A stretch of DNA of 39,931 nucleotides from Paraoerskovia marina DSM 21750 (GTDB taxonomy: Bacteria > Actinomycetota > Actinomycetes > Actinomycetales > Cellulomonadaceae): positions 1 to 39,931 of the forward strand of contig NZ_KL370783.1 of NCBI RefSeq assembly GCF_000701465.1. Direction: 5' to 3'. The translations under genes were made by a program, and so were the position numbers. Under the pieces are notes generated by a model. It was not told the DNA's origin. It searched no databases and saw only the letters and a list, made by a program, of their open reading frames with translations. Positions 15,647-22,394 of the stretch are shown one piece after another; the first letter of the stretch is position 1, and every line of letters starts with the position of its first letter.

Positions 15647-17281
15647 ATGACCCTCCCCTTCACCGTCCCGCCGCACGACGACGGGGCGCACCACGCGGAG
15701 GCCGCCGACGGGAACGCCGTGGTCGCTGAGGAGGCCGTGGCCGAGCTGCGGCGGCTGCTGGACGGCCCCGACCGTCGCGACGAAGACCCCGATCGTCGAG
15801 AGGCGGACCCCGATCGTCGAGCCCGTCGAGACGAGGATCCCGATCGTCGAGCCCGTCGAGACGAGGAAGAAGGTCTCGACAAGCTCGACAAGCTCGACCA
15901 GCCCGACCAGCCCGACCACCGCATCCTCCTCAAGGCCGCCGCCGGAGCCGGCAAGTCGTTCGTCCTCAAGCGCCTCGTCGCGGAGGCGGTCGCGCACGAG
16001 CGCTGCACCCGCGTGGCGATCGTCGCGTTCACCAACAAGCAGACGTGGCCCCTCGCGCTGTCCCTCACGGACACACTGGGCCGGAAGGCTGTCTGCCTCT
16101 TCGCCGCGGCGGGCGCGCTCGCGAAGCTCCCGGACGAGGTGGCCGACCATGTGACCGTCGCGACTTCGGCCAAGGAGATCCCGCCCGAGTGCCAGGTGAT
16201 CATCTCCACCGTCCACAAGCTCGGCGTCTTCCACGAGCTGACTCGCCACCTCGACCTGCTGGGCCCGGCCGCGAACGGCGAGACCCCCTACGACGTCCTG
16301 TTCGTCGACGAGGCGTGGCAGATCCCCCACCACCTGTTCACCAAGGTGTCCAAGGCGGCGCACCTGTGGGTGGGGGTGGGCGACGTCGGGCAGCTCTCCC
16401 CGCTGGAGATCGGCGACAACCCGTGGCGCGGCGACAGCGGATACAACCCGTACCGGGCGTGGCCCACGGCGTACGACGACGACGAGAACACCTGGGCGCG
16501 GGAGCTCCCCACCGTCTGGCGTCCCGCCGTCGGGCACCTGGGGCTGTGGCGACGGTTCTACCCCGAGTGGTCGACGCTGAACTGCGTGGCCGGGCCCGGA
16601 GACCGCGGGCTCGAGGTCGGTGACCTGCCGCCGGCTGTGGCCGCGATCTGGGAGCAGGTCGGGACCGGGGTGCCCACGCTCGTGGAGATCGACGGGCTCG
16701 AGGCGCCCGACGCCCCCGACATCGACCTGCCGCTGATGCTCGCGGCCGAGTCGCTGATCGACCAGCTCTTCGCCGCAGGATTCGCGCTCACGACCGCCGC
16801 CTACGACGCGCGGGCGAACCCCACCGGCAAGATCATGCGCCGCGGTCCGGGCGACCCTTCCGACGACGCATTGATCGCCGTCCTCGCCACCCGCGGCCTC
16901 GCCGTCGAGGACGCGACCGACGCCGTCGAACGCCTCCGCGAGCGCCACGGCCTCCTCGAGAGCGACGTCCTCGCCTCCACCGTCGACTCGTACCAGGGCC
17001 AGACCAACGGCATCACGGTGGCGGTCCACCCGCTCAACGGAGCCGCCGGGCTCGACGCGTTCAACTCGGAGTTCGGTCGACTCGCGGTCACGTGCACCCG
17101 TGCCACGCACGGGCTGCTGATGCTCGCGCGCCCCGGGCTCGACACGCTCCTGGACGAGGCTCCCGCCCGCCCGGGGACCCCGTTCGGCGAGCCCGGGAAC
17201 CGGAGCCTGCCGCGGCAGACGCACCGGTCGATCCTCGAGGCGTTCGGGCGCGTGCGGGTCGACGTGAGGGCCCTTCGCTGA
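15647..17281 (+). CDS. SF1 DNA helicase (UvrD/Dna2-like) partnered with nuclease
   Basis: A 544-aa superfamily 1 helicase, starting three bases after the nuclease stop with GGAG seven bases before its ATG. Visible motifs are Walker A AAAGAGKS (97-104), Walker B VLFVDEAW (D221, E222), motif III GDVGQLSP (245-252), a motif IV-like LPTVWRP (about 288), motif V SYQGQTNGITVAVHP (448-462) and motif VI LAVTCTRATHGLL (479-491). The YQGQ and TRA forms are typical of the Dna2/RecD/Upf1 side of SF1. With the Fe-S nuclease gene it makes a split Dna2 arrangement. Residues 44-91, before Walker A, are low-complexity (DPDRRARRDE, LDKLDKLDQPDQPD) and are encoded by the dispersed CTCGACAAGCTCGACC repeat. Likely role: DNA processing, repair or phage defence. 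Confidence 0.9.
   Translation: MTLPFTVPPHDDGAHHAEAADGNAVVAEEAVAELRRLLDGPDRRDEDPDRREADPDRRARRDEDPDRRARRDEEEGLDKLDKLDQPDQPDHRILLKAAAGAGKSFVLKRLVAEAVAHERCTRVAIVAFTNKQTWPLALSLTDTLGRKAVCLFAAAGALAKLPDEVADHVTVATSAKEIPPECQVIISTVHKLGVFHELTRHLDLLGPAANGETPYDVLFVDEAWQIPHHLFTKVSKAAHLWVGVGDVGQLSPLEIGDNPWRGDSGYNPYRAWPTAYDDDENTWARELPTVWRPAVGHLGLWRRFYPEWSTLNCVAGPGDRGLEVGDLPPAVAAIWEQVGTGVPTLVEIDGLEAPDAPDIDLPLMLAAESLIDQLFAAGFALTTAAYDARANPTGKIMRRGPGDPSDDALIAVLATRGLAVEDATDAVERLRERHGLLESDVLASTVDSYQGQTNGITVAVHPLNGAAGLDAFNSEFGRLAVTCTRATHGLLMLARPGLDTLLDEAPARPGTPFGEPGNRSLPRQTHRSILEAFGRVRVDVRALR
15776..15919 (+). repeat. Dispersed palindromic repeat inserted in helicase gene
   Basis: The stretch contains GATCGTCGAGCCCGTCGAGA twice in tandem, followed by GGTCTCGACAAGCTCGACAA and CTCGACCAGCCCGACC. 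It keeps the helicase frame open and encodes DRRARRDEDP and LDKLDKLDQPDQ. The same CTCGACARGCTCGACC core occurs at 22863-22997, 26467-26565 and 31926-32185. Confidence 0.75.
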
Positions 17282-17396
17282 CAGCAACCGCCGGGAGTGT
17301 CTACGAAGTGGACGAGGACTCGACGGAGGGGTGTTTCTCTTAAGGTTCGGGCTAGACAAATTAGATGATCTGTTCCCGACGATCCTTGGAGCAAAC

Positions 17397-18047
17397 GTGA
17401 ACGCACCCGCCGCCGGCTGGTACCCCGACCCGCAGGACCAGAACATCGACCGATACTTCGACGGGACCGCGTGGACCACCGCGGTGCGCCAGCGCGAGAC
17501 TCTCGACCACGGACCGACGGACCCGGTTGAGCCCGGTGGCGCGAAGCGTTCCGGCAAGGGGTGGCTGATCGCCGGCATCTCCACCGCGGTCTTGGTCGGA
17601 CTCTTCGTCGTCATCGGGGTCGCTGCCGGCGGCTCCGATGACGAACCGGTAGCGGCACCTCAGGCGAGCAGTGATGCCGATCCCGTGGAGCCGGCGGAGC
17701 TGGAGACCGAGACTCCAGACGAAACCCCGGAGCCCGAGCCGGAGCCCGAGGTCGAGGAGCTGCCGTCACCGGACGAGGCGTGCGAGGTCCTCGGCACGGA
17801 AGCCGTCCGGATCGCCGCCGACCAGGCCGACGGCTTCACCGACCAACTCATCAAGGTGCGGCAGCCCGAAATGGTCGAGGACAACCGGCTGACGTACGAG
17901 ATCCCGACGGACACGAGCGACGCGCTCATCTACTCCTGCACCGGGACCGGGATCTATTCCTCCGGGGACGACGCCACCGTCAACATGGAAGCAACGGTCG
18001 ACTCGGACGGCGACTGGTTCATCTATTTCGAGCCCGTCGTCGACTGA
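17397..18047 (+). CDS. DUF2510-domain membrane protein
   Basis: A 216-aa protein. The GTG at 17397 is chosen for GGAG (17388-17391) just upstream. It starts with a DUF2510 motif (AGWYPDPQDQNIDRYFDGTA then WTT; the family pattern is W-Y-P-D-P ... R-Y-W-D-G), a small domain common at the cytoplasmic end of actinobacterial membrane proteins. One membrane helix follows (about 57-78, GWLIAGISTAVLVGLFVVIG). Then comes an acidic linker (EPAELETETPDETPEPEPEP) and an outer domain with two Cys (DEACEVLG and IYSCTGTG) that probably form a disulfide. The ligand is unknown. The 115 bases before it, after the helicase stop, hold its promoter and no gene. Confidence 0.8.
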   Translation: MNAPAAGWYPDPQDQNIDRYFDGTAWTTAVRQRETLDHGPTDPVEPGGAKRSGKGWLIAGISTAVLVGLFVVIGVAAGGSDDEPVAAPQASSDADPVEPAELETETPDETPEPEPEPEVEELPSPDEACEVLGTEAVRIAADQADGFTDQLIKVRQPEMVEDNRLTYEIPTDTSDALIYSCTGTGIYSSGDDATVNMEATVDSDGDWFIYFEPVVD

Positions 18048-18121
18048 CGAGGTCTCAGACACTGCCGGTTCAGGCAAGCCGTGGTGCGACGCACCCATGG
18101 TCCGGGGCCCGACCCCGACGT

Positions 18122-18277
18122 GACGTCACCGCCCTACTTATCGGTGGCGCTCGGGCCCCGGACGACGGCGACCGCCGTCGCCTCGGCGAGAGTCCGTTGC
18201 GCGTCGTGATCGTCGCCGACGGGCACCGCGAGGTCGCAGCGGGGCTGAACACGTCATCTCAGCGCATGCGCGCCTGA
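18122..18277 (+). pseudogene. Possible gene fragment
   Basis: In the 366 bases between the DUF2510 gene and the next lipoprotein, one frame reads DVTALLIGGARAPDDGDRRR then LGESPLRVVIVADGHREVAA and ends GLNTSSQRMRA before a stop. Third codon positions are rich in G/C and the sequence looks protein-like, as if it were the tail of a lost gene. No start codon with a ribosome site is seen in frame and I do not recognise the family. The remaining bases, 18278-18413, are probably the promoter of the next gene. Confidence 0.3.
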
Positions 18278-18413
18278 CGTCAGCCCTCCAGAGGGTCACC
18301 CGAGGCGCTGCTGCGCTATCTTTTGGCAAGATCGTTCATGGTTCTCAGGTGCTGAGCCGCGCGATCCAACGTGAGAGCAGAACGACCCACATTCCCTTCC
18401 CATGGAGACCATC

Positions 18414-18854
18414 ATGCGCAGCAGTGCCCGAACGCGCGCCTTGTCGCTCGCGGTCCTCGCGGGAATCGTTGCCCCGCTGGCAGCCGGCTGCGCCCTCAGC
18501 GAGACCGCGACGACGTCGGACGGCGCCTGCGAGGCCGCCCGTGTCTCGGTGGAGCCAGGATCGGTCGCGCCCGGCAAGGTCCTCAGGATCACCGGGCAGG
18601 GGTACGTCGACGGCTGTGCCGACAACCCGGAGGTCGTGGACGGCACGCAGGCCCCGGACGAGTCCAGCACGGCGATGTCCGACATCTCCGTTGTCTGGTC
18701 CCAGGGTGACGTCGAGATCGAGCTCGGCCGCGTCGAGGCAGGCCCCGACGGCGAGTGGTCCCTCGACGCGACCGCCCCACCAGATGCCCGGTCGGGCGAG
18801 GCACACATCGGGGCAGGGACGAGCGAACCCGCCACCGTAACCGTCACCCCGTAG
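18414..18854 (+). CDS. Small lipoprotein with Ig-like domain
   Basis: A 146-aa lipoprotein. The ATG at 18414 follows GGAG (18404-18407) by six bases; another ATG at 18402 overlaps that site and is less likely. The signal peptide MRSSARTRALSLAVLAGIVA ends with the lipobox LAAGC. The mature domain has ARVSVEPGSVAPGKVLRITG, then VVWSQGDVEIELGRVEAGPD and GEWSLDATAP, closing with EPATVTVTP. This run of strands, with a PGxV-like turn early and a TVTV strand at the end, resembles an Ig-like/IPT fold found in many actinobacterial lipoproteins. Two Cys (GACEAA and DGCADN) may form a disulfide. It is a monocistronic unit just before the DUF6318 array and has no recognisable enzyme motif. Confidence 0.85.
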   Translation: MRSSARTRALSLAVLAGIVAPLAAGCALSETATTSDGACEAARVSVEPGSVAPGKVLRITGQGYVDGCADNPEVVDGTQAPDESSTAMSDISVVWSQGDVEIELGRVEAGPDGEWSLDATAPPDARSGEAHIGAGTSEPATVTVTP

Positions 18855-18915
18855 GGACGCGCACCGCTGCCCTCACAGAGCGCTGCCCTTCTCCGTCACG
18901 CCGTACGCCCAGGAC

Positions 18916-18990
18916 TTATCCACAGCCCCTCCGCGGGCAGGCCTTGATTCTCGCTACCGTGCCCGGACTGTCACCTGCTGAGGAGTTCCC
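18916..18990 (+). repeat. 75-bp leader repeat, copy 1, with TTATCCACA
   Basis: The 75 bases before the first DUF6318 gene recur almost unchanged before copies 2 (20507-20581) and 3 (21479-21553). The leader opens with TTATCCACAG, contains TCGCTACCGT, whose TACCGT (18955-18960) fits a -10 hexamer, and ends with GAGGAGTTCCC, the ribosome site. It is therefore probably a duplicated promoter and 5' leader. Confidence 0.75.
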
Positions 18991-19632
18991 ATGCGCGTCC
19001 GACGTCGCACGCCCGCCCTTGCCCTGCCTGTCGCTGTGATCCTCGGCCTGGGAGGCTGCTCGTCCGACGACGTACCCGAGCCCGGTTCGGGTGTCACCAC
19101 GAGTGCGGCACCGACCGCGCCGGTGTCCGAGACGCCCGAGACGCCCGAGACGCCCGAGAGCCCCGAGCCGGAACCCACCGCGACCGAACCGACGCCGCCA
19201 CCACGCCCGGCGGCGATGGACGACACCGGAAAGAAGGGCGCACAGGCTGCGGCTGAGCACTTCATCGCGCTGCTCAATTTCGGGTTGGCAAGTGGGAACT
19301 CGCAGCCACTCGCCGCGATCAGATTTCCGGATATGTGTGTCACCTGCGGCAACTTCATCGATCGGATCGACTCCTATGACGACTCGAACTACAGCGTCGA
19401 CGGAGGCGTAGGTTCACTGTCGAATCTGAACGTCAGCGATCGCGACACGCTCACGGGCGGCTACGCAGTCTTCGCAACGTTCGCGACCGAAACGATGACC
19501 GTCACGGACGCTGGTGGTGACGTGGTCGAATCGGTCGGCTACGACGATGGGAACCTCCAGATCGACGTCATGCACGACGGCACCGACTGGAAGGTCATGT
19601 CGATGGTCACCGATCAAGGACGCGCCGAATGA
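18991..19632 (+). CDS. DUF6318-family lipoprotein, copy 1
   Basis: A 213-aa lipoprotein. The signal peptide MRVRRRTPALALPVAVILGL ends with the lipobox GLGGC. A Pro/Glu/Thr linker follows (ETPETPETPESPEPEPTATE). The folded part has KGAQAAAEHFIALLNFGLAS, then DMCVTCGNFIDRID with a CXXC, and the C-terminal strands LQIDVMHDGTDWKVMSMVTD. The pattern (an Ala-rich helix ending in a phenylalanine/tyrosine-rich segment, then C-x2-C, and a closing D-W strand) matches the actinobacterial DUF6318 family as I remember it; its function is unknown. The ribosome site GAGGAG lies about 8 bases upstream. Its stop overlaps the start of the PKD gene as ATGA, so the two are coupled. It is unit 1 of a threefold tandem array. 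Confidence 0.85.
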   Translation: MRVRRRTPALALPVAVILGLGGCSSDDVPEPGSGVTTSAAPTAPVSETPETPETPESPEPEPTATEPTPPPRPAAMDDTGKKGAQAAAEHFIALLNFGLASGNSQPLAAIRFPDMCVTCGNFIDRIDSYDDSNYSVDGGVGSLSNLNVSDRDTLTGGYAVFATFATETMTVTDAGGDVVESVGYDDGNLQIDVMHDGTDWKVMSMVTDQGRAE

Positions 19633-20468
19633 TCGAGGTCGGCGCGGCCTTGGCGCTTCTCGCACTCACTGCCACAGGCGAGCTGTACGACTCGGATGCG
19701 CGAGGTGACCAAGTCACCGTCAACGTCGAGATGTCCACCGAGTACCGGACGGTCCCCACGAGCACTGCCCCCGACACCGAACGCTACCGACGCATCCCCG
19801 TGTTTCTCTGTCTGGACCCGGAAGCTCAACGATCCGCCGAGATCGCCGCGACCTGCGCCGCAGCACTGACCCTGGGCGAGCTACCCGAGTGCACCGACGA
19901 CGAGATCCTCCTCGACCCGCTCTTCGTCTCCACCCGCGACAACGACACCGCCCCCTGGAGCACCTGGACCCTGGCCTCCGGCCCCGAGTGCATCGGCCCC
20001 GCCGACCTCGCCGACGAAGCCGCCCGCGCCTTCCACGAGATGCAGATCCAACCCGCAACCCTCAACGTCCAACCACCCAACGGCTGGACCATCGTCCACT
20101 TCGACACCATCGTCCACACCGAGAACCCCGACACAGCAGCCCAAGAAACCACCACCGAGCTCCTCGGCATCCCCGTCCAGATCCGCGCCCAACCCACCGA
20201 ATACACCTGGGACTTCGGCGACGGCACCACCCAGACCACCACCGACCCCGGCAAGCCCTACCCCGACCACACCATCACCCACCAATACACCGACCTACAG
20301 ACCTACACCATCACCCTGACCACCCAATGGACCGGCCAGTACCGCATCGCCGGAGCCACGACCTGGACCGACGTCCCCGGCACCGCCACCACCACCTCCA
20401 CCAGCAACCCCCTCGACGTCCTCGAACTCACCCCACGACTCGTCACCGACCCCCTCGCCCAGTACTGA
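19629..20468 (+). CDS. PKD-domain secreted protein
   Basis: A 279-aa protein coupled to the DUF6318 gene by an ATGA overlap. The start MIEVGAALALLALTATGELY may be a short signal peptide, though its basic end is weak. Residues 40-160 are unrecognised but have Cys in FLCLDPE, AATCAAALTL, ECTDDE and PECIGPAD that can pair. A PKD-like Ig fold follows (about 190-260), with the hallmark TEYTWDFGDGTTQTTTDPG and then HQYTDLQTYTITLTTQWTGQ. PKD domains are extracellular binding modules. It ends LVTDPLAQY. Codons in the second half end very often in C, which gives long ACC/CCC runs. Units 2 and 3 keep only fragments of this gene. It may act with the lipoprotein at the cell surface, but that is a guess from coupling. 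Confidence 0.85.
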   Translation: MIEVGAALALLALTATGELYDSDARGDQVTVNVEMSTEYRTVPTSTAPDTERYRRIPVFLCLDPEAQRSAEIAATCAAALTLGELPECTDDEILLDPLFVSTRDNDTAPWSTWTLASGPECIGPADLADEAARAFHEMQIQPATLNVQPPNGWTIVHFDTIVHTENPDTAAQETTTELLGIPVQIRAQPTEYTWDFGDGTTQTTTDPGKPYPDHTITHQYTDLQTYTITLTTQWTGQYRIAGATTWTDVPGTATTTSTSNPLDVLELTPRLVTDPLAQY

Positions 20469-20480
20469 CGACACGAGGGG
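20451..20480 (+). terminator. Hairpin terminator at end of PKD gene
   Basis: CCCCTCG (20451-20457) pairs with CGAGGGG (20474-20480) around a 16-base loop that includes the stop codon. The same hairpin ends unit 3 at 22343-22372. Confidence 0.5.
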
Positions 20481-20506
20481 ATCGAAGAACTCGGACCAGG
20501 CCCTCG

Positions 20507-20581
20507 CTATCCACAGCCCCTCCGCGGACAGGCCTTGATTCTCGCTACCGTGCCCGGACTGTCACCTGCTGAGGAGTTCCC
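20507..20581 (+). repeat. 75-bp leader repeat, copy 2
   Basis: Near-identical copy of the leader at 18916-18990, ending in GAGGAGTTCCC before the second DUF6318 gene. The opening nonamer is CTATCCACA, one base from the TTATCCACA of copies 1 and 3. Confidence 0.75.
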
Positions 20582-21214
20582 ATGCGCGTCCGACGTCGCA
20601 CGCTCGCCCTTGCCCTGCCCGTCGCCCTGATACTCGGTCTGGGAGGCTGCACGTCCGACGACGAACCCGAGCCAGGAGCGAGCGCCACCACGACCACGGC
20701 ACCGACCGCGCCAGCGTCCGAGACGACCGAGCCCACCGAGAGCCCCGAGCCGGAACCCACCGCGACCGGCCCGACACCGCCGCCACGGCCGGTGGCGATG
20801 GACGCCACCGGTAAGAAGGGCGCGCGAGCTGCGGCTGAGTACTTCATTGCGCTCGTCACGTATGCGTATGCCACCGGCGACGTCTCGCAGCTTGAAGAGA
20901 TGGCATACCCCTCGACATGTACAGCGTGCAGTTCGATCATCAAGGAGGCGGCGAAGGTCGAAACTGACGGGTACTCCTCAACATGGGGAGAAACCAAGCT
21001 CTGGGATTTCGAAGTGAGCGACAAGGACTCGCTCACCGGCGGCTTCGCCGTCACTATGGCGTTTTCAGAGCCAACCGGCGAGCTTCGAGACGCGTCTGGA
21101 AAGATCCTCGACGAGTGGGAGTACGACGACGGCTGGATGCAGTTCGATGCCATGCACGATGGAACCCGCTGGCGCGCTTTGGCCATCGTTACTGACCAGG
21201 ACGCAGCGGAGTGA
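20582..21214 (+). CDS. DUF6318-family lipoprotein, copy 2
   Basis: A 210-aa paralogue of the gene at 18991, with an almost identical signal peptide (MRVRRRTLALALPVALILGL) and lipobox GLGGC. The Pro/Glu/Thr linker includes TESPEPEPTATGPTPPPRP. The domain has KGARAAAEYFIALVTYAYAT, then CTACSSIIKEAAKVE with the CXXC, and ends LQ/MQ-type strands before DQDAAE. The signal and linker are much better conserved between copies than the domain, as if the domain diverges faster or is under selection to vary. Its stop overlaps a GTG (GTGA) that begins the decayed second PKD gene at 21211. Confidence 0.85.
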   Translation: MRVRRRTLALALPVALILGLGGCTSDDEPEPGASATTTTAPTAPASETTEPTESPEPEPTATGPTPPPRPVAMDATGKKGARAAAEYFIALVTYAYATGDVSQLEEMAYPSTCTACSSIIKEAAKVETDGYSSTWGETKLWDFEVSDKDSLTGGFAVTMAFSEPTGELRDASGKILDEWEYDDGWMQFDAMHDGTRWRALAIVTDQDAAE

Positions 21215-21440
21215 AAGCGTCTGCACTGACGTCCGCGCTCGTTTCGATCACTTTGATCCCGTTCGGATGGTCGCCGCCGACGGAGGGCTCATCAGTCGTC
21301 GTTGGCTTTGAGCTCGCGACGCGCTACCCGAGTGCATCGGCCCTGCCGACCTCGCCGACGAAGCCGCCCGAGCCTTCCACGAGTTGCTAATCCAACCTGC
21401 AGTCCAAGAGCCCAACACCGAGCTCCTCGAACAGAAGTAG
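21211..21440 (+). pseudogene. Truncated PKD-gene remnant, unit 2
   Basis: A GTG at 21211 overlaps the upstream stop and opens a signal-peptide-like start (VKASALTSALVSITLIPFGW). The frame then breaks. From 21327 a different frame reads ECIGPADLADEAARAFHELL and stops at TAG 21438-21440, which matches the middle of the intact PKD protein (ECIGPADLADEAARAFHEMQ). The rest, including the PKD fold, is deleted. Bases 21441-21478 hold nothing recognisable. Confidence 0.7.
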
Positions 21441-21478
21441 CGGCACGAAGGAGACGGTGAACGTAAAGCAGGCCTTCG

Positions 21479-21553
21479 TTATCCACAGCCCCTCCGCGGA
21501 CAGGCCTTGATTCTCGCTACCGTGCGCGGACTGTCGCCTGCTGAGGAGTTCCC
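21479..21553 (+). repeat. 75-bp leader repeat, copy 3, with TTATCCACA
   Basis: Near-identical copy of the leader at 18916-18990, beginning with TTATCCACA and ending in GAGGAGTTCCC. Here the next codon is ATT, where the other two copies have ATG. Confidence 0.75.
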
Positions 21554-22186
21554 ATTCGCGTCCGACGTCGCACGCTCGCCCTTGCCCTGCCCGTCGCTCT
21601 GGCCCTCGGCCTGGGAGGCTGCTCATTCGGCGACGAACCCGAGCCCGGTACGGGTGCCACCACGAGCGCAGCACCGACCGCGTCGGAGCCCAAGACGACC
21701 GAGCCCACCGAGAGCCCCGAGCCGGAACCGACCGAAACCGGACCGACGCCGCCGCCACGCCCGGCGGCGATGGACGACACCGGCAAGAAGGGCGCGCAGG
21801 CCGCAGCTGAGTACTTCATCGCGCTCACTACCTACGCCAGCATGACGGGTGAGACGACCGAACTGGCGGCGATGTCGAACGACAGCACCTGCGGATTCTG
21901 CGTCGCCGTCGTCGAGGAAGCGGAGGAGTACGAAACCTCCGGCTACACGGTCACGGGCGGTGCCACCGAGATATCTAACCTTCAGACCGGCGACAAGGAC
22001 TCGTTGACCGGGGGATACGCCGTCACGACCGCATTCTCAGCGGACGAACGAAAGGTCCACGATGCGTCCGGCACCGAAGTCAACAGTTGGGATCGTGACA
22101 CGGGGTTTCTCCAGATCGATCTCGTTCACGACGGTTCAAGCTGGCGCACACTCGCTCTCACCACCGACCAGGGAGAAGCGGGATGA
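21554..22186 (+). CDS. DUF6318-family lipoprotein, copy 3, with ATT at the start position
   Basis: A full-length paralogue (210 codons) of the genes at 18991 and 20582. The frame is open from the aligned start, but the first codon is ATT where both siblings have ATG. The reading is then RVRRRTLALALPVALALGLG with the lipobox GLGGC, linker PTESPEPEPTETGP, KGAQAAAEYFIALTTYASMT, CGFCVAVVEEAEEYE with the CXXC, and an end at DQGEAG. The only in-frame ATG (21770) lies after the lipobox and would give a protein without export. ATT is a rare but real start codon in bacteria (infC), so the gene may be weakly translated from ATT or be silenced. The otherwise intact frame argues that the change is recent. 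The stop overlaps an ATG (ATGA). Confidence 0.7.
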   Translation: MRVRRRTLALALPVALALGLGGCSFGDEPEPGTGATTSAAPTASEPKTTEPTESPEPEPTETGPTPPPRPAAMDDTGKKGAQAAAEYFIALTTYASMTGETTELAAMSNDSTCGFCVAVVEEAEEYETSGYTVTGGATEISNLQTGDKDSLTGGYAVTTAFSADERKVHDASGTEVNSWDRDTGFLQIDLVHDGSSWRTLALTTDQGEAG

Positions 22187-22205
22187 CGGTCCTGCTGACA
22201 GCGGG

Positions 22206-22360
22206 CCCTGACCACCCAATGGACCGGCCAATACCGCATCGCCGGAGCCACCACCTGGACCGACGTCCCCGGCACCGCCACCACCACCTCCACCAGCAAC
22301 CCCCTCGACGTCCACGAACTCACACCACGACTCGTCACCGACCCCCTCGCCCAGTACTGA
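22206..22360 (+). pseudogene. 3' remnant of PKD gene, unit 3
   Basis: From 22206 one frame reads LTTQWTGQYRIAGATTWTDV then PGTATTTSTSNPLDVHELTP and ends LVTDPLAQY, nearly identical to the C-terminus of the intact PKD protein at 19629-20468. The upstream two thirds are missing. The ATG at 22183 that overlaps the lipoprotein stop enters another frame, so no PKD protein can be made. Unit 2 keeps the middle and unit 3 the end of the gene, so the deletions were independent. Confidence 0.75.
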
Positions 22361-22372
22361 CGGCACGAGGGG
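22343..22372 (+). terminator. Hairpin terminator at end of the array
   Basis: CCCCTCG (22343-22349) pairs with CGAGGGG (22366-22372), the same hairpin as at 20451-20480. It lies between the array and the convergent sortase gene. Confidence 0.5.
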
Positions 22373-22394
22373 ATCGGTGATCTCGGACGGGGCG

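Noticed and set aside
14573-17614. Minus-strand open frame of 1013 aa opposite the helicase
   Set aside because: Low-complexity Arg/Val/Gly-rich translation, no motifs, and it runs across two well-supported plus-strand genes and the gap between them.
22183-22380. Small His/Arg-rich protein starting at ATG 22183
   Set aside because: It reads a PKD-gene remnant in the wrong frame; the correct frame matches the intact copy almost exactly.
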